Source: Comamonas testosteroni
GTDB lineage: Bacteria; Pseudomonadota; Gammaproteobacteria; Burkholderiales; Burkholderiaceae_C
NCBI RefSeq assembly: GCF_000761245.1
Contig: NZ_AWOR01000047.1
Coordinates: forward strand, 62,001 to 126,000
Length of the DNA stretch: 64,000 nucleotides
Direction: 5' to 3'
Shown here: piece after piece, positions 34,531-43,656 of the stretch
How the letters are laid out: every line of letters begins with the position of its first letter
Position numbering within the stretch: position 1 is the stretch's first letter
Program-made: the position numbers and the translations under genes
Notes under the pieces: generated by a model
The model's database searches: none
The model's input: the letters and a program-made list of their open reading frames with translations, nothing else
What the model was told of the DNA's origin: nothing

Positions 34531-35946
34531 TTAGCTAGTGGACTTGTTCCATGTAGTTACTTGCTGGGCTACATAGGTGTCCAGAGCTTTCAGGCTGGCC
34601 ATCTGCGTATCCAGACGAGAATACTGAGCGCGCACGCGCGCTTCATAGGCTGTCACACGTGCGGTCTGGCGCTCCTGATCGGCCGTATTGCGCTTCAAGG
34701 CATTCTTGAGCGTCTCGTCCTTGGTCGAGAAGGTGCCGCCAGTGGCCAGCATGCCGCTTGTGAAATCCTTGAGGCGTACCGCAAAGCCATCCTGGCTGGC
34801 ATCGGCAACGTCTGCGGTGAAGAACTTGGACATGCTGTCAGGATCCTTGAGGGCCTTATCCAGCTTGGTGTCGTCAATCTGGAGGGTGCCGTCTTTCTGG
34901 AAGGCAATGCCCATCTGCGACAGACTGGTGAATTCACCGCCTTCTCCGCCAGGACCGGACAGCAAACGGCGCAGAGCGGACTGCAGATTCACTGCCGTCG
35001 AATCTCCTTGCAAGGTGCCTGCTGCCTTGGTGTCCTTGTCATAAGCGGTCATGGTCTTCAGGGCGCTGCTGAGTGCGTTATAGGACTCCACCAGGTTTTT
35101 CAGCGCCGTCTTGGCCGTCGCTGTGTCATTGGCAATGGTGATGCGTACAGGGGCGGCATCTGCCGCCGATTTCTGCGCTACTGTCAGCGTCACACCTGCA
35201 GCGACCTCTTCAAACACATTGGTGTGCGAGGCCATGTCGATGCCGTTGATCTTGGCTAGGGTGTCCTGCGCCTTGACGGAGCGCTTCATGGTTCCGTCGG
35301 TGCCGTTGTAAGCAAATTGCTGCAGACCTGCGCCTTCGGCCTCTACCGAAAAGGCAGAATTCACACCTGTGGTCTTGGATTGCAGCACCAGGCGCTCGCC
35401 CGTGTGGTCCTTGAGGACAGTGGCGCTGACATCGCCCTTGGCGGCATTGATCTTGGCTGCGATCTTGGCCAGAGAGTCATCCTCCGCGGTAATGTCCACG
35501 CTAAAACTGACGTTCGCTCCGTCCTTGGTATTGGGTGTCAGTCCATTGGCGCCATAAGTTCCCGTGGAAATGGTCAGCTTGCCAGGCCCCAGAGTGGTGC
35601 CGCTGGCCACCAGGCCGGAGCCAATGGTCTGGCCCGCCGCCATCTGCGACACTTCCACGTCATAAGTGGCTTGCACCGCGCTGGAAGTAGCCGTGCCTGT
35701 CACTTGGGCGGAGTTGGAAGAAGTCAGCGTATTGCCTAGCCAAGTGGCAGGCTTTGCCAGCTTGTCCACCTGATCCTGCAGATTGGAGATTTGCGACTTC
35801 AGCTGGCTGAAGGCCGAGATCTGTGTATTGATACCAGTGGCCTTGGTCTGCAGCGCCGCGATGGGCTTGGACTCCAGCGCCACCAGTTGCTTGACAATGG
35901 TTTCTACTTCCAGGCCGCTGCCAATGCCGACTGAGCTGATCGCCAT
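34531..35946 (-). CDS. fliD: Flagellar filament cap protein FliD
   Basis: The 471-residue protein begins MAISSVGIGSGLEVETIVKQ, then LVALESKPIAALQTK, the conserved FliD N-terminus. It has the central FliD domains and a C-terminal coiled-coil (RVTAYEARVRAQYSRLDTQM). FliD caps the filament and folds flagellin subunits as they emerge. The start at 35946 is preferred because GAGGGAG precedes it. A 13-residue upstream extension is not conserved. It follows fliC1 after a terminator and a weak sigma-28-like sequence. Confidence 0.97.
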   Translation of the reverse strand: MAISSVGIGSGLEVETIVKQLVALESKPIAALQTKATGINTQISAFSQLKSQISNLQDQVDKLAKPATWLGNTLTSSNSAQVTGTATSSAVQATYDVEVSQMAAGQTIGSGLVASGTTLGPGKLTISTGTYGANGLTPNTKDGANVSFSVDITAEDDSLAKIAAKINAAKGDVSATVLKDHTGERLVLQSKTTGVNSAFSVEAEGAGLQQFAYNGTDGTMKRSVKAQDTLAKINGIDMASHTNVFEEVAAGVTLTVAQKSAADAAPVRITIANDTATAKTALKNLVESYNALSSALKTMTAYDKDTKAAGTLQGDSTAVNLQSALRRLLSGPGGEGGEFTSLSQMGIAFQKDGTLQIDDTKLDKALKDPDSMSKFFTADVADASQDGFAVRLKDFTSGMLATGGTFSTKDETLKNALKRNTADQERQTARVTAYEARVRAQYSRLDTQMASLKALDTYVAQQVTTWNKSTS

Positions 35947-36002
35947 ATAAAACTCCCTCTGCGCAGGACCGCAGGCGTGTGGCACGCCTGGTCTGCGTCA
36001 TT

Positions 36003-36027
36003 GAACAAACGGCGCCTTTCGCGCCGT
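36003..36027 (-). terminator. Terminator after the second flagellin gene
   Basis: On the minus strand ACGGCGC and GCGCCGT form a 7-bp stem with a 5-nt loop, followed by TTTGTTC. It lies 75 bp downstream of the fliC1 stop. It overlaps the promoter-like sequence at 36006-36032. Confidence 0.55.
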
Positions 36028-36032
36028 CTTTA
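36006..36032 (-). promoter_or_regulatory. Candidate sigma-28 promoter for fliD
   Basis: On the minus strand TAAA, 15 bp, then GCCGTTTG matches the sigma-28 -35 perfectly and the -10 at five of eight positions. It is embedded in the terminator hairpin. The coding start of fliD is 60 bp downstream of it. Confidence 0.4.
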
Positions 36033-36102
36033 TGGACAGTACTACGCATTGTGTTTCGGCAGGCCGAAGCAGAACTTGAGTACAAAATGCCAGGTGCCGA
36101 TA

Positions 36103-37692
36103 TCAGCCCTGCAGCAGTTTGAGAACTTGTTGCGGCAGCTGATTGGCCTGTGCCACCATGGCCGTGCCGGCCTGCTGAAGGATCTGTGTACGACTCAGAT
36201 TGGCGGTTTCTGCAGCAAAGTCGGCATCCATGATGCGGCTACGTGATGCAGAGAGGTTTTCTGTGCCGACGCTAAGGTTCTCAATCGTGCTTTCAAAGCG
36301 GCTTTGAACAGCACCCAAAGTGGCTCGTGCTCCATTGACTGCGGTCAGGGCCGCATCCATGGCTAAGATTGCGTTATCCGCCTTGGTGGGGTCGCCAACA
36401 CTCAGATCCGCAAATCCAGTCTGGGCAACACCAGCTGCGTAGGCTGTTCCTCCTGCGGCTGCACCAGATACGCCCTTGGTAAGCCCAGTGAGGTCATCAA
36501 GTTTGGCAGGGGTTAAGCTCGAGTCTATGGTGAAGTCTCCAAACTTTGAGGTTAGCGATAGCTTGCCTCCGATGACAGAAGCTGTAACTCCAGTATCTTG
36601 AGTCTGAGCGTTGATGGCGTTCATCAGTGCCAATGTTCGATCACTGGCACTTCCGGCGGCGGGCACCTCTATATTCACCACGGGCCCTGTTGAGCCGTCA
36701 GCCTTCACTCCCTTCAATGTAAATTCGCCAGTTCCGATAGCAGGGAATGCGGCGGCTACCGCCGGAGTTCCATTTTTCGTTCCAACAAATCCGCTTGTGG
36801 CAAACGAACCTGCATCTGTTGCGTATGAACTAGTGATCGTAGCAGTCAAGGCTGAACCATCTGCCTTCTGGAAACTCAACGTTCCAGCAGCTGCTGTCCC
36901 TGTAGTCGTGACTCCAGCGGCTGCTAGTGCTGTTTTAATCGCAGGAGTGTTCAGCTGAACATCAATCTGTGCAGCCGTGACGGTATCGTTCGCAGCGCTA
37001 GAGGTCTGATCAACAATAGAAACGCCACCAACAACAAACTTGAAATTTTCACCTCCGGCACTTGCAACGGCCGACGTAAACGTTCCTGACGTCCCTGTGG
37101 TTGTGGGTACTGCCGCTGTATAACCGCCGTCAGGAATATTTCCTGTCACCGTGGCATTTGTTGAGGCACTCGTCCAGCTTCCAAGCTTGTCAATGTTCGC
37201 GTTGGCGATGCCTGAAATATTGATGGTTTCACCCTGATTGGCGCCCACTTGGAATGCCATATTGGTGAAGGTTCCGTCCAGCAGTTTTGTCCCGTTAAAG
37301 CCTGTTTGCTCGGCAATCCGGGTCACTTCAGCCTTCAGTTGCTGCACTTCTGCATCAAGAGCTGCTCTATCTTCGGCCGAGTTGGTGGCGTTGCGGGACT
37401 GCACAGCCAGTTCTCGAATACGTTGCAGATTATTTCCCACTGAGCTCAGCGCACCTTCAGCGGTCTGCGCCAGAGAAATGCCGTCGTTCGCGTTGCGCAT
37501 GGCTACTGTCAGACCACGCACTTGTGTGGACATGCGCTCGGAAATGGCCAGGCCAGCCGCATCATCCTTGGCGCTATTAATGCGCATGCCAGAGGATAGG
37601 CGCTGCATGGAGGTAGCCAGCTGGCTTTGGGATTTGCTCAGATTGCGCTGCGCATTGAGCGACTGGATATTGGTATTGATGATGGCTGCCAT
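36103..37692 (-). CDS. fliC: Flagellin (second copy in the tandem)
   Basis: The 529-residue protein has the conserved flagellin N-terminus ([17 protein letters not shown], then [20 protein letters not shown]) and C-terminus ([20 protein letters not shown], then [15 protein letters not shown]). The central surface domain (about residues 190-430) is rich in Ala, Thr and Gly, and the DNA there is less GC-rich than at the ends. It is a tandem relative of the flagellin gene at 37987-39552. The ends are nearly identical and the middle has diverged. The best sigma-28-like site upstream (TAAA, then GGCCTCTT at 37849-37875) is poor, so expression may depend partly on read-through past the terminator between the two genes. 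Confidence 0.97.
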   Translation of the reverse strand: MAAIINTNIQSLNAQRNLSKSQSQLATSMQRLSSGMRINSAKDDAAGLAISERMSTQVRGLTVAMRNANDGISLAQTAEGALSSVGNNLQRIRELAVQSRNATNSAEDRAALDAEVQQLKAEVTRIAEQTGFNGTKLLDGTFTNMAFQVGANQGETINISGIANANIDKLGSWTSASTNATVTGNIPDGGYTAAVPTTTGTSGTFTSAVASAGGENFKFVVGGVSIVDQTSSAANDTVTAAQIDVQLNTPAIKTALAAAGVTTTGTAAAGTLSFQKADGSALTATITSSYATDAGSFATSGFVGTKNGTPAVAAAFPAIGTGEFTLKGVKADGSTGPVVNIEVPAAGSASDRTLALMNAINAQTQDTGVTASVIGGKLSLTSKFGDFTIDSSLTPAKLDDLTGLTKGVSGAAAGGTAYAAGVAQTGFADLSVGDPTKADNAILAMDAALTAVNGARATLGAVQSRFESTIENLSVGTENLSASRSRIMDADFAAETANLSRTQILQQAGTAMVAQANQLPQQVLKLLQG

Positions 37693-37911
37693 GGCGTGTG
37701 CTCCTGTTTCAAGCCAGTAAACCGGCGACGTACTAGCCGTTTTCACGACCAGCGACGGCGCTGGCCCACGTGACCGGAAACACGGACGAAGTCTGGTATT
37801 CCGGGTACGAGGATTGTTGGAGCAAGCCATGCAGGACATAAGACCGATAAGAGGCCTAAAGTCCTGCCATTTTTACAATTGACGGTTACATATAGGGTGC
37901 TGCAGAACAGC

Positions 37912-37934
37912 AAAAAGGCCTCCCGAAGGAGGCC
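37912..37934 (-). terminator. Terminator between the two flagellin genes
   Basis: On the minus strand GGCCTCC, a TTCG tetraloop and GGAGGCC are followed by TTTTT. This is a compact, strong intrinsic terminator 53 bp after the stop of the upstream flagellin gene. Confidence 0.85.
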
Positions 37935-37986
37935 TGGCATGGCGTTGACTGCACCGGCGCATGGCTGGCGCAGCTGCTTGACGCAA

Positions 37987-39552
37987 TTAGCGCAGCAGGG
38001 ACAGCACGCCCTGAGGCAGCTGGTTCGCCTGGGCCACCATGGCGGTGCCAGCTTGTTGCAGAATCTGCGAGCGGCTCAGGTTGGCGGTTTCCGAGGCAAA
38101 GTCTGCATCCATGATGCGGCTCTTGGAGGCGGACAGGTTTTCGCTGTTCACGCTCAGGTTGGAGACCACAGATTCAAAACGGTTCTGGATGGCGCCCAGA
38201 TCGGCTCGGGCGGAATTTACTGACTTTAGTGCAGCGTCCATTGCCAAGATTGCGTTGTCGGCACCTCGCACATCGGAAATGTCCAAGGATGCAAAGCCAT
38301 TTTGCACGGTTCCTGCGACAAAGCTAACGCCGCCAGCTGCTCCACCCGAGATACCAGCTGTCAGGCCGGTAGCGGCCTTGAGATTTGCCGCGGTCAGGTC
38401 GGAGCCGATCGTAAAGTCGCCTTTAGTGGAAGACAAGGACAGTGCACCATTGTTTACGGTTGCGGTTATGCCTGTTTTATCCGTCTCTGCATTGATTGCT
38501 GCGGCCAGCTTTTCCGAACGCTCGGCGCCCGTTGAGGCTGCAGGCACTTGGATATTGATTGCGTTGGCGTTGGTGCCTTTGAGGGTCAGGTTTCCTGCTG
38601 TGAGTGCATTGTAAGATGCTGGGGTAGCAGCGGTTCCGTTGGTTGCAGTGACGAAACCAGCTGCAACCCCGGTACCGGTAGCAGTTGCCGAGATTGTCTC
38701 GGTTACAGTGATATCGTTGCCATCAGCCTTTTGGAAGGCGAGAGTTCCACTCGCAGCACTTCCAGAAACTGTCAAACCAGCGGCCTTCAATGCATCCTTT
38801 GTCGCTGCTGTTGCCAACGAGTTGTCAATGTCTGTGGCAGTAGCCGTGCCGCCTGCATCCAGTGTTTTATCGAGAACGGTGACGCCACCCACATTTAGAG
38901 TGTATTTGTCACCAGCAGCGGTTCCGGTTACATCCGAAAAAGCACCAGATACTGCTGTCGTTGTCGCAATTGGGGCAACATAGCCGCCATCAGGAACTGA
39001 ACCAGCGACTGATGCATTGATCGCCACACTATTCCAGCTACCCAGCGACTTCACAGAGGCATTTTGAATGCTGTCGATGTTAATCAATTCACCTTGGTTG
39101 GCGCCGACTTGGAACGCCTTGGCAGTGAAAGAACCGTCAAGCAGATTGGTTCCGTTGAACGAAGTTGTGGAAGCGACACGATCAATTTCACTCTTTAATT
39201 GAACCACTTCCTTTTGCAGAGCTGCGCGGTCTTCGGTGGAGTTGGTGGCATTGCGCGATTGCACAGCCAGTTCACGGATACGCTGCAGATTGCCGCCGAT
39301 GGTGCTCAGTGCGCCTTCAGCCGTCTGGGCCAGCGAGACGCCGTCATTGGCGTTACGCTGAGCCTGGTTCAGACCAGTGATCTGAGTGCCCATGCGTGTG
39401 GCAATGGCCAGGCCGGCTGCATCGTCCTTGGCGCTGTTGATGCGCATACCGGAAGACAGACGCTGCATGGAGGTCGACAGCGAAGATTGCGAGGTGCCCA
39501 GGTTGCGCTGTGCGTTGAGCGACTGGATATTGGTGTTGATGGTCATTGCCAT
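37987..39552 (-). CDS. fliC: Flagellin (first copy in the tandem)
   Basis: The 521-residue protein begins [19 protein letters not shown] and has [20 protein letters not shown]. It ends with [20 protein letters not shown], then [16 protein letters not shown]. The central domain (about residues 190-420) is diverged from that of the neighbouring flagellin but of similar length and composition. It has a good ribosome-binding site (AAGGAG) and a near-consensus sigma-28 promoter 163 bp upstream of the start, so it is probably the main filament subunit. Confidence 0.97.
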   Translation of the reverse strand: MAMTINTNIQSLNAQRNLGTSQSSLSTSMQRLSSGMRINSAKDDAAGLAIATRMGTQITGLNQAQRNANDGVSLAQTAEGALSTIGGNLQRIRELAVQSRNATNSTEDRAALQKEVVQLKSEIDRVASTTSFNGTNLLDGSFTAKAFQVGANQGELINIDSIQNASVKSLGSWNSVAINASVAGSVPDGGYVAPIATTTAVSGAFSDVTGTAAGDKYTLNVGGVTVLDKTLDAGGTATATDIDNSLATAATKDALKAAGLTVSGSAASGTLAFQKADGNDITVTETISATATGTGVAAGFVTATNGTAATPASYNALTAGNLTLKGTNANAINIQVPAASTGAERSEKLAAAINAETDKTGITATVNNGALSLSSTKGDFTIGSDLTAANLKAATGLTAGISGGAAGGVSFVAGTVQNGFASLDISDVRGADNAILAMDAALKSVNSARADLGAIQNRFESVVSNLSVNSENLSASKSRIMDADFASETANLSRSQILQQAGTAMVAQANQLPQGVLSLLR

Positions 39553-39714
39553 GATGCGAACTCCTTGATGCGATCAAAACGTCGCCGCCACAGTGACCTG
39601 AAATATTCAGGGTGGGCGGCGGCGGCAGCCCAATCCAGCACCCCAGCCTGCAGTTCCTTATGTTTTGCTGCTGTGGCTCGCTGGTGACAGGGCTTTGTTT
39701 CCCTGTTGAAGCTG

Positions 39715-39742
39715 TTATCGGAGCCATCCCGCAAAAACTTTA
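39715..39742 (-). promoter_or_regulatory. Sigma-28 promoter of the main flagellin gene
   Basis: On the minus strand TAAAGTTT (perfect -35), 12 bp, then TCCGATAA (seven of eight -10 bases) matches the FliA consensus TAAAGTTT-N11-GCCGATAA with one extra base of spacing. It lies 163 bp before the flagellin start. Confidence 0.85.
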
Positions 39743-39843
39743 GAGAGTTCTGCAAATATTTTTCGGGATGTAACAAATGAAGGGGCTTTGCCTTGCTTGC
39801 AGGCTGCTGAGTCTTCAAGTCGCTGCTAGATTCAGAATTACCC

Positions 39844-39870
39844 TACATAACGACGGCTAGCTGCCGATCT
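39844..39870 (+). promoter_or_regulatory. Sigma-28-like promoter for motAB-cheYZ
   Basis: TACA, 15 bp, then GCCGATCT matches the FliA consensus at three of four -35 bases and six of eight -10 bases. It lies 64 bp before the motA start. Confidence 0.6.
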
Positions 39871-39933
39871 AGCTTCCAAACGCCCAGCTTTTTGCGCCTA
39901 TGGCAGCGCTTTTGCAACTTCACAATCGGCACC

Positions 39934-40794
39934 ATGCTTGTTCTCATCGGTTATATCGTCGCCTTCGGCTGCATCTTCGGCATGTATGTGCTGCACGGCG
40001 GCAGCGTGGGCGTTCTTGTCAAGGCGCTGCCGTTCGAGATGGTGACCATTGGCGGTGGCGCCCTGGGCGCTTTCATCGTCAGCAACCAGCCCAAGGTGCT
40101 CAAGGCCACGGCCAAGGCGATTCCCTCGGCGCTCAAGCCCTCGCGCTATAACAAGGCGCGCTATATGGAAGTGATGGCGCTTCTGTACGAGTTGCTGCAG
40201 AAGGCGCGCAAGGAAGGCCTGATGTCGATCGAGTCCGATGTGGAAGATCCGCAGTCCTCGACGGTGTTTCAGAACTATCCGCAACTGATGGCCGACCACC
40301 ATGTCGTCGAGTTCCTGACCGACTATCTGCGCATGATGGTTTCGGGCAATCTCAACTCGCACGAGATCGAGGCGCTGATGGACAGCGAAATCGAAGCCCA
40401 TCATGCCGAGGCCCATGCGCCGGTGATGGCACTGAATCGTCTGGCGGGCGCCTTGCCTGCCTTCGGCATTATTGCGGCCGTGCTGGGTGTGGTGAATACC
40501 ATGGCTTTCGTGGGGCAGCCCCCGGCAGTGCTGGGCGGCATGATTGCCTCTGCCCTGGTGGGTACCTTCCTCGGGATCTTGCTGGCCTATGCGCTGGTGG
40601 AGCCCATGGCGGCGCTGCTGGAGCAGCGTGCCCAGGATGCGGCCAAGGAGTTCGAGTGCATCAAGGCGACGCTGCTGGCCAGCATGCAGGGCTACAACCC
40701 GGGCACGGCCATCGAGTTCGGCCGCAAGGTGCTGTTCTCCACCGAGCGTCCAGGCTTTCTGGAGCTGGAGTCGCACGTCAAGGGTAAGAAGTGA
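39934..40794 (+). CDS. motA: Flagellar stator protein MotA
   Basis: The 286-residue inner-membrane protein begins MLVLIGYIVAFGCIFGMYVL, the conserved MotA start. It has four membrane helices, and in the cytoplasmic loop it carries Arg92 and Glu100 (ARKEGLMSIE), equivalent to the rotor-contacting Arg90 and Glu98 of E. coli MotA. The block NRLAGALPAFGIIAAVLGVV carries the proline near the proton channel. The start at 39934 is used. An upstream TTG would add 14 residues not seen in MotA. Confidence 0.97.
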   Translation: MLVLIGYIVAFGCIFGMYVLHGGSVGVLVKALPFEMVTIGGGALGAFIVSNQPKVLKATAKAIPSALKPSRYNKARYMEVMALLYELLQKARKEGLMSIESDVEDPQSSTVFQNYPQLMADHHVVEFLTDYLRMMVSGNLNSHEIEALMDSEIEAHHAEAHAPVMALNRLAGALPAFGIIAAVLGVVNTMAFVGQPPAVLGGMIASALVGTFLGILLAYALVEPMAALLEQRAQDAAKEFECIKATLLASMQGYNPGTAIEFGRKVLFSTERPGFLELESHVKGKK

Positions 40795-40836
40795 TGAGTG
40801 CCCGCTCTCGCCAGAATCTAATGATGGAGCGCTTCC

Positions 40837-41904
40837 ATGGCTGACAAGAAGCTGCAGCCCATCATCATCAAGCGCGTCAAGAAGACCGCCCATGCCCACC
40901 ATGGTGGTGCCTGGAAGATTGCCTATGCCGACTTTGTGACGGCGATGATGGCCTTCTTCCTGCTGATGTGGCTGCTGGGCTCGACCGCTCAGGGCGAGCT
41001 GCAGGGGATTGCCGCGTATTTCAATTCGCCGCTGAAGGTGGCGATGTCGGGCGGCAGCGGTGCGGGTAACAGCTCCAGCATCGTGCCGGGCGGCGGCAAC
41101 GACCTCTCCAAGGTGCACGGCCAGGTGCGCCGCTCCGAGTCCGAAGACAATGCCAACCGTCGCTCCAGCCAGGCCATGGGCCGGGCCGAAGAGTCCGCAC
41201 GCGATGCTCAGCGTCTGCATGCGCTCAAGGCCAAGGTGGACAGCATGATTGCCAACAATGCGCGCCTGAACGAGTATCGCTCGCAGATTCGCACGGAGAT
41301 CACGCATGACGGCCTGATGATTCAGATCGTCGACGACCAGAACCGGCCCATGTTCGATAGTGGCAGTGCCGTGGTCAAGCCCTATATGCGGGACATCCTG
41401 CGCGAGATCGGTGCGGCCATGGGCAATGCGGAAAATCGCATCAGTCTCTCGGGCCACACCGATGCCGCTCCTTACGGCAATGCCGATCGCGGCTATAGCA
41501 ACTGGGAGCTGTCGGCCGACCGTGCCAACGCCTCGCGCCGCGAGCTGGTGGCAGCCGGCATGCCGCTGGACAAGCTGGCGCGCGTGGTGGGCATGTCCAG
41601 CAGCGACCTGCTGCTGCCCGAGGAGCCGCGCGCGGCGCAGAATCGCCGCATCACGATTACCGTGCTGACCAAGGAGGCCGAGCGCCGTGTGCTGGGCAAT
41701 GACAAGGAGCGCAGCACGGAGCAGGTGACCAGTGCCGAGGAGGCTGCCAGCACGATCAATCAACCCAAGGCCCGGCGCGCAGTACTTAGCGCTGCCGACA
41801 AGCAGTCTCTGGATGCCAAGGAAGAGTTTGTTGTAACAAACCCTGAAGTTGCCACGGAGACTGTCGAAAAGCCTGACAATGCACGTCCAATGCCGGGAGG
41901 TTGA
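40837..41904 (+). CDS. motB: Flagellar stator protein MotB
   Basis: The 355-residue protein has one N-terminal membrane helix with the proton-binding aspartate Asp32 (KIAYADFVTAMMAFFLLMWL). Its periplasmic OmpA-like domain (about residues 150-285) includes ISLSGHTDAAPYGN and NWELSADRANASRRELV, which anchors the stator to peptidoglycan. The C-terminal tail is variable. It follows motA by 42 bp. Confidence 0.98.
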   Translation: MADKKLQPIIIKRVKKTAHAHHGGAWKIAYADFVTAMMAFFLLMWLLGSTAQGELQGIAAYFNSPLKVAMSGGSGAGNSSSIVPGGGNDLSKVHGQVRRSESEDNANRRSSQAMGRAEESARDAQRLHALKAKVDSMIANNARLNEYRSQIRTEITHDGLMIQIVDDQNRPMFDSGSAVVKPYMRDILREIGAAMGNAENRISLSGHTDAAPYGNADRGYSNWELSADRANASRRELVAAGMPLDKLARVVGMSSSDLLLPEEPRAAQNRRITITVLTKEAERRVLGNDKERSTEQVTSAEEAASTINQPKARRAVLSAADKQSLDAKEEFVVTNPEVATETVEKPDNARPMPGG

Positions 41905-41969
41905 CAAATTGTTACCATCACGGCTGAAAACTTGTTCCCACGCACCTATTCCGACCGAAAGGGCCTCTC

Positions 41970-42356
41970 GTGGCTAATGCCCTGCGATTTTTGATTGTTG
42001 ACGACTTCTCCACCATGCGCCGCATCGTGCGCAATCTGCTCAAGGAGAGTGGCTTTGCCGATGCCGATGAAGCCGAAGATGGTGTGGTTGCCATCACCAA
42101 GCTGCGTGCTAGCAAGTTCGACTTTGTGGTGACCGACATCAACATGCCGAACATGAACGGCTTTCAGCTGCTCACCGAGATCAAGCAGGATGAAAAGCTC
42201 AAGCATCTGCCGGTGCTGATGGTGACCGCCGAAGCCCGCAAGGAAGATATCGTGGCTGCCGCCCAGGGCGGCGCGGCCGGCTATATCGTCAAGCCCTTCA
42301 CCAAGGCCACGCTGGAAGAGAAGGTCAATCTCATCATCAAGAAACTCGATCTCTGA
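41970..42356 (+). CDS. cheY: Chemotaxis response regulator CheY (copy 1)
   Basis: The 128-residue single receiver domain has the acidic pocket at Asp11-Asp12 ([20 protein letters not shown]), phospho-acceptor Asp56 ([13 protein letters not shown]) and the conserved lysine in YIVKPFTKA. It closely resembles CheY that binds FliM. It starts with GTG at 41970. It is paired with cheZ (3-bp gap), so its phosphate is probably removed by that protein. It lies downstream of motB rather than in the cheA operon. Confidence 0.96.
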   Translation: MANALRFLIVDDFSTMRRIVRNLLKESGFADADEAEDGVVAITKLRASKFDFVVTDINMPNMNGFQLLTEIKQDEKLKHLPVLMVTAEARKEDIVAAAQGGAAGYIVKPFTKATLEEKVNLIIKKLDL

Positions 42357-42359
42357 GCC

Positions 42360-42977
42360 ATGAGCAGCGACCAGGCTTCCGCCAACGTCCACTACAAGAT
42401 TGGCGTGCTCACGCGCCAGTTGCATAACTCGCTCAATGAGCTGGGCTATGCGGACCGTTTGCGTGGCAGTGCGGGGGAGCTTCCCGATGCGCAAAGCCGT
42501 CTGTCCTATATCGCCCGTCTGACGGGAGAAGCGGCCAACAAGGTGCTGGGTCAGGTCGAGGTAACGCAGAACCGCCAGGATGCGCTGGCCGAGCGTACCC
42601 GTGCCATGCGTGCAGAACTCATCAAGGATCCTGTGGCCGCAGTGGCCAAGGGGCGCGTGATGAACTATCTGCAGGAGGTGGAAGAGGGTACGGAGCAGAC
42701 CAATAGCCATCTGACCGAGATCATGATGGCGCAGGACTTCCACGACCTCACCGGTCAGGTGATTGCTCGTGTGGTGGCCCTGGCGGCCGATCTGGAGTCA
42801 CAACTGCTGGAGCTGCTGATCCAGACCTCGCCAGATGCCGCGCAGATACCGGCCTTGGCGCCCGTGGAAGCCGCGCAGCCTAAGCTGGCCGGCCCGGTGG
42901 TGGATCCCGAAAACACCACCGACGTGGTGACTTCGCAGTCCCAGGTGGATGATCTGCTGGCCAGTCTTGGCTTTTAA
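42360..42977 (+). CDS. cheZ: Chemotaxis protein phosphatase CheZ
   Basis: The 205-residue helical protein has the CheZ active-site motif MAQDFHDLTGQVIAR, with Asp129 and Gln133 matching E. coli CheZ Asp143 and Gln147. The C-terminal peptide QVDDLLASLGF is typical of the CheY-binding tail. It dephosphorylates CheY-phosphate. A second, smaller CheZ-like protein is encoded at 57103-57552. Confidence 0.97.
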   Translation: MSSDQASANVHYKIGVLTRQLHNSLNELGYADRLRGSAGELPDAQSRLSYIARLTGEAANKVLGQVEVTQNRQDALAERTRAMRAELIKDPVAAVAKGRVMNYLQEVEEGTEQTNSHLTEIMMAQDFHDLTGQVIARVVALAADLESQLLELLIQTSPDAAQIPALAPVEAAQPKLAGPVVDPENTTDVVTSQSQVDDLLASLGF

Positions 42978-42978
42978 A

Positions 42979-43020
42979 AAATATAGCTGATTGCGCTTTG
43001 CAGATAAGCGTTTGAGCCCG
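42979..43020 (+). repeat. Dispersed repeat, family 2, after cheZ
   Basis: AATATAGCTGATTGCGCTTT, then GCAGATAAGCGTTTGAGCCC begins just after the cheZ stop codon. It aligns closely with the minus-strand form of the segment in fliK (49621-49670) and with 4083-4125. Confidence 0.65.
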
Positions 43021-43057
43021 AAAAGCCCGATCTTTGAATGGATCGGGCTTTTTTTAT
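43021..43057 (+). terminator. Terminator after cheZ
   Basis: AAAGCCCGATC and GATCGGGCTTT form a stem of about 11 bp followed by a long T-run. It ends the motAB-cheYZ unit. Confidence 0.9.
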
Positions 43058-43092
43058 GGGGCGCTGCCAGGAGGGTAGGGTGGGCAGGGCGC

Positions 43093-43124
43093 AAAAAGCC
43101 CGCATGTCATCACAACATGCGGGC
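43093..43124 (-). terminator. Terminator after fliE
   Basis: On the minus strand GCCCGCATGT and ACATGCGGGC form a 10-bp stem with a 7-nt loop followed by TTTTT, 50 bp beyond the fliE stop. Confidence 0.85.
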
Positions 43125-43174
43125 AAGCCTTGGAGGGCAATCTGCCTTTTGAGCGATGTGCGGCGTCGCGCCGA

Positions 43175-43483
43175 TCACACCTGCATATTCATCACATCGG
43201 AGTAAGCCTGCACCAGGCGGTTGCGCACATGCAGCGTGGCCTGAAAGCCGATCTGCGACTTTTGCATGGCCACCATGGTCTGCTCCAGGCTGACCGCGGG
43301 GTTTTCCAGCTGCACTTCGCGCTGCAGCTGGCCGGAATGGTTTTGAGCGGCGCTCACCGATTGCAGTGCGTTTTGCAGGGCCTGACCGAAGCCGCCGGCC
43401 ACGGGCGCGGTGCCGGCGCTGCCGACCTTGGTGAGCTGGTTGCCCAGCTGGGCGGGGTTGATTGCTGGGATCTTCAGGTCCAT
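43175..43483 (-). CDS. fliE: Flagellar hook-basal body protein FliE
   Basis: The 102-residue protein begins MDLKIPAINPAQLGN and ends with SLEQTMVAMQKSQIGFQATL, then HVRNRLVQAYSDVMNMQV, the strongly conserved FliE C-terminus. It joins the MS-ring to the rod. The ATG at 43483 is preferred. A TTG at 43495 would add four residues. It is divergent from fliF, with 173 bp between them. Confidence 0.95.
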   Translation of the reverse strand: MDLKIPAINPAQLGNQLTKVGSAGTAPVAGGFGQALQNALQSVSAAQNHSGQLQREVQLENPAVSLEQTMVAMQKSQIGFQATLHVRNRLVQAYSDVMNMQV

Positions 43484-43656
43484 ATATTTATCCAACTGGC
43501 TTGGTGAGTTGGAGGTGATCGTAGGTTTTTCGCTTGATCGCAGACGGGCAATAAGTGGGTGAATCGGCTTGCTTATCGGGGGAACGCCATGGGCCCGAGT
43601 CCGAATAATCCACTGGACGCTAGACCTCGTGTGGGGTCTGACACCATGGAATCAAG

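Larger units (their letters stand above)
39553..39933. other. Divergent intergenic region, flagellin/motA
   Basis: This 381-bp region holds no gene that I can support. It carries the sigma-28 promoter of the flagellin gene (39715-39742, minus) and a sigma-28-like promoter for motA (39844-39870, plus). The long flagellin leader of about 150 nt may have a post-transcriptional role. Confidence 0.7.

Noticed and set aside
39898..41907. A 669-codon open frame on the minus strand opposite motA and motB
   Set aside because: It is antisense to motA and motB, whose catalytic residues are intact. No independent evidence supports coding.
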